Shown in pieces: positions 5,721-6,588 of a stretch of 6,588 bases of DNA. The position numbers and the translations under genes were made by a program. The DNA is taken from the NCBI GenBank assembly GCA_036277635.1, contig DASUMP010000036.1, forward strand, positions 1 to 6,588, given 5' to 3'. Numbering within the stretch: the stretch's first letter is position 1; every line of letters starts with the position of its first letter. Below the pieces are notes generated by a model. It was not told where the DNA came from and made no database searches. It saw nothing but the letters and a program-made list of their open reading frames with translations. This DNA is from DASUMP01 sp036277635. Its GTDB lineage: Bacteria; Actinomycetota; Acidimicrobiia; IMCC26256; PALSA-610.

Positions 5721-5754
5721 GGGCCTTCGGCACTGGCCCGGCCCTCGAGCCGGG
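5721..5754 (+). terminator. Possible terminator or alternative hairpins after the VOC gene
   Basis: CCCGGC (5737-5742) pairs with GCCGGG (5749-5754) around CCTCGA. A competing stem pairs GGGCC (5721-5725) with GGCCC (5735-5739), and the two overlap at 5737-5739. Neither has a U-tract, so termination may be partial and the next gene could be reached by read-through. Confidence 0.35.
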
Positions 5755-5792
5755 ATGCATCGTCGAAGCAACGCGTCCGAGGGAGGGTCCCC

Positions 5793-6251
5793 ATGCCGAG
5801 TCGCGACGTCGTCGACGAGTTCCTCGCCCAGCGCCACGTGGCGTTCGTGGGCGTCTCCCGCAACTCCAAAGAGTTCGCCAACTCCGTGTACCGCCACCTG
5901 CGTGACACCGGCCGCACGATGTACCCGGTGCACGTGACCGCCCCCACGATCGAGGGCGACCCCGCGTTCCGCACGCTCGCCGACGTGCCCGAACCGCTCG
6001 ACGGCGTCGTCGTGATGGTGCCGTCGGCGGCGATGGTTGCCGTCGTGCAGGACGCGATCGACCGCGGCGTGACGCGGGTGTGGCTGCACCGCGGCCTCGG
6101 CCAGGGACCCGTCCCGACCGAAGCCGTCGAGCGGTGCCGGGCCCACGGCGTCGCCGTCGTCGACGGCGCGTGCCCGCTGATGTTCGCCGATCCGGTGGGG
6201 TCGTTCCACAAGGTCCACCGCTTCTTCGCCCGGCGCCGCTTCGCCGCCTGA
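5793..6251 (+). CDS. CoA-binding domain protein (YccU-like, CoA_binding_2 fold)
   Basis: The 152-residue product is a single Rossmann-like CoA-binding domain of the kind also found at the start of succinyl-CoA synthetase alpha subunits and NDP-forming acyl-CoA synthetases. Visible signs are HVAFVGVSRNSKEFANSVYRHL (residues 15-36), the nucleotide-binding first strand and helix; MYPVHVTAPTIEGDPAFRTL (43-62), the family's second strand and conserved loop; LDGVVVMVPS (69-78); and VTRVWLHRGLGQG (93-105) followed by VDGACPLMF (123-131). Length fits stand-alone YccU-type proteins (about 135-150 residues). There is no catalytic domain, so it probably binds CoA or an acyl-CoA as sensor or accessory; its biological role is not established. 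ATG 5793 follows GAGGGAGGG (5779-5787) by five bases. Repeat copy 2 begins about 25 bases after the stop. Confidence 0.88.
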   Translation: MPSRDVVDEFLAQRHVAFVGVSRNSKEFANSVYRHLRDTGRTMYPVHVTAPTIEGDPAFRTLADVPEPLDGVVVMVPSAAMVAVVQDAIDRGVTRVWLHRGLGQGPVPTEAVERCRAHGVAVVDGACPLMFADPVGSFHKVHRFFARRRFAA

Positions 6252-6275
6252 CCTTCAGCGTCGGAGCACACCACT

Positions 6276-6334
6276 CCCCTGTTTGGTGAGAATGTGGCGC
6301 TACGCGCCCACATTCTCACCAAACACCGCAGGGG
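6276..6334. repeat. 44-base structured palindromic repeat, copy 2 (with CCCCT/AGGGG flanks)
   Basis: The core at 6281-6324 starts GTTTGGTGAGAATGTGG (6281-6297) and ends with its exact reverse complement (6308-6324), a 17-bp perfect stem. The apex can add CGC/GCG (6298-6300 with 6304-6306) around TAC, leaving C6307 bulged. CCCCT (6276-6280) and AGGGG (6330-6334) can form an outer stem. Against copy 1 (5095-5138), 32 of 44 bases match with no gaps. It lies between the CoA-binding protein gene and the flavodoxin-like gene, and the AGGGG arm is part of the latter's ribosome binding site. Confidence 0.85.
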
Positions 6335-6343
6335 GACGTTCGC

Positions 6344-6588
6344 ATGGCCACGCTCTCGTCGAAGCAAGAGGAGCTGTGCGCCCAGACGCGCTGGGACTTC
6401 TCCGATCTGCGCGCGCTGTTCGTCAACTGCACGCTGAAGCGGTCGCCCGAGGTGTCGAACACCCAGGGCCTCGCCGACATCTCGATGGAGATCATGCGCC
6501 GCCAAGGCGTGCACGTCGACGTCGTGCGCGCGATCGACCACGACATCGCGACCGGCGTGTGGCCCGACATGACCGAGCACGGCTGGGA
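6344..6588 (+). CDS. Flavodoxin / NADPH-dependent FMN reductase-like protein, N-terminal part (runs off window)
   Basis: An open frame from ATG 6344 runs to the window edge, 81 complete codons. Residues 22-43 read as a first beta strand and an FMN phosphate-binding loop (LRALFVNCTLKRSP, then SNTQGL), followed by a helix (LADISMEIMRRQG) and a second strand (VHVDVVRAIDHDI). This is the usual opening of the flavodoxin-like FMN reductase fold, whose members transfer electrons from NAD(P)H through FMN. The first 20 residues (MATLSSKQEELCAQTRWDFS) form a short leader before the fold. The ribosome binding site is AGGGGG (6330-6335), eight bases before ATG, and it is embedded in the right flank of repeat copy 2. 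The missing C-terminal half prevents a finer assignment. Confidence 0.82.
   Translation, partial: MATLSSKQEELCAQTRWDFSDLRALFVNCTLKRSPEVSNTQGLADISMEIMRRQGVHVDVVRAIDHDIATGVWPDMTEHGW

Noticed and set aside
4261..5760. A 499-codon minus-strand open frame across the dehydrogenase, cspA and VOC genes
   Set aside because: It runs antisense to three well-supported genes and through a canonical terminator, has no recognisable domain, and its composition follows from the high-GC codon use of the opposite strand.
5095..6324. The two palindromes as ends of a transposon or as CRISPR repeats
   Set aside because: Each is a complete hairpin rather than one end of an element, the genes between them are ordinary and contain no transposase, and there is no regular spacer pattern.
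5333..6580. A 415-codon minus-strand open frame
   Set aside because: It is antisense to the VOC, CoA-binding and flavodoxin-like genes and through the 44-base repeat; its residues are low-complexity products of GC-rich antisense reading.

Overview
This is a GC-rich chromosomal segment with mostly G/C third codon positions. GTG and TTG starts are frequent (GTG for four genes, TTG for one), and most genes have strong GAGGAG-type ribosome binding sites. Together with the gene types this points to a high-GC actinobacterium. An Acidimicrobiia-like lineage is a guess from general feel, not something the window proves. I see no rRNA, tRNA, CRISPR array, insertion sequence or phage gene.

Layout. The window opens with the C-terminal end of a probable PilZ-domain protein (3-233, +). 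After a hairpin-rich 182-base gap comes a two-membrane-segment protein of unknown function (416-919, +). A perfect 13-bp hairpin (960-989) separates it from a convergent FAD-dependent phytoene-desaturase-like oxidoreductase (1005-2435, -). Divergent from that gene is a two-gene operon: a dihydrodipicolinate-reductase-like NAD(P)-binding protein (2528-3595, +) and a zinc alcohol dehydrogenase (3637-4734, +). Next is a small cold-shock protein (4807-5007, +) with structured flanks and a canonical U-tract terminator (5058-5085). Three short genes follow on the same strand: a VOC/glyoxalase-fold protein (5203-5718), a CoA-binding-fold protein (5793-6251), and the first 81 residues of a flavodoxin/NADPH-dependent FMN-reductase-like protein (6344 to the window edge).

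How the genes may work together. The reductase-like protein and the dehydrogenase are closely spaced and probably co-transcribed, and may act on the same unidentified carbonyl/alcohol metabolite. The oxidoreductase across the shared 92-base intergenic region could belong to the same metabolism, but no substrate can be read from sequence. The three genes at the right end are redox- or ligand-binding folds, each with its own good ribosome binding site.

The most interesting signal is not a gene. Two hairpin elements of exactly 44 bases (5095-5138 and 6281-6324) lie about 1.2 kb apart, upstream of the VOC gene and the flavodoxin-like gene. They share a TCCCCTGTTTGG entry and a CCAAAC exit. They match at 32 of 44 positions, and almost all differences fall in opposed stem positions, with three full compensatory base-pair changes. 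This is the signature of a structure kept by selection, or of a dispersed palindromic repeat family. In the second copy the flanking CCCCT can also pair with the AGGGG that serves as ribosome binding site of the downstream gene. A second structural curiosity is the cspA 3' end, where three mutually complementary arms overlap the stop codon.
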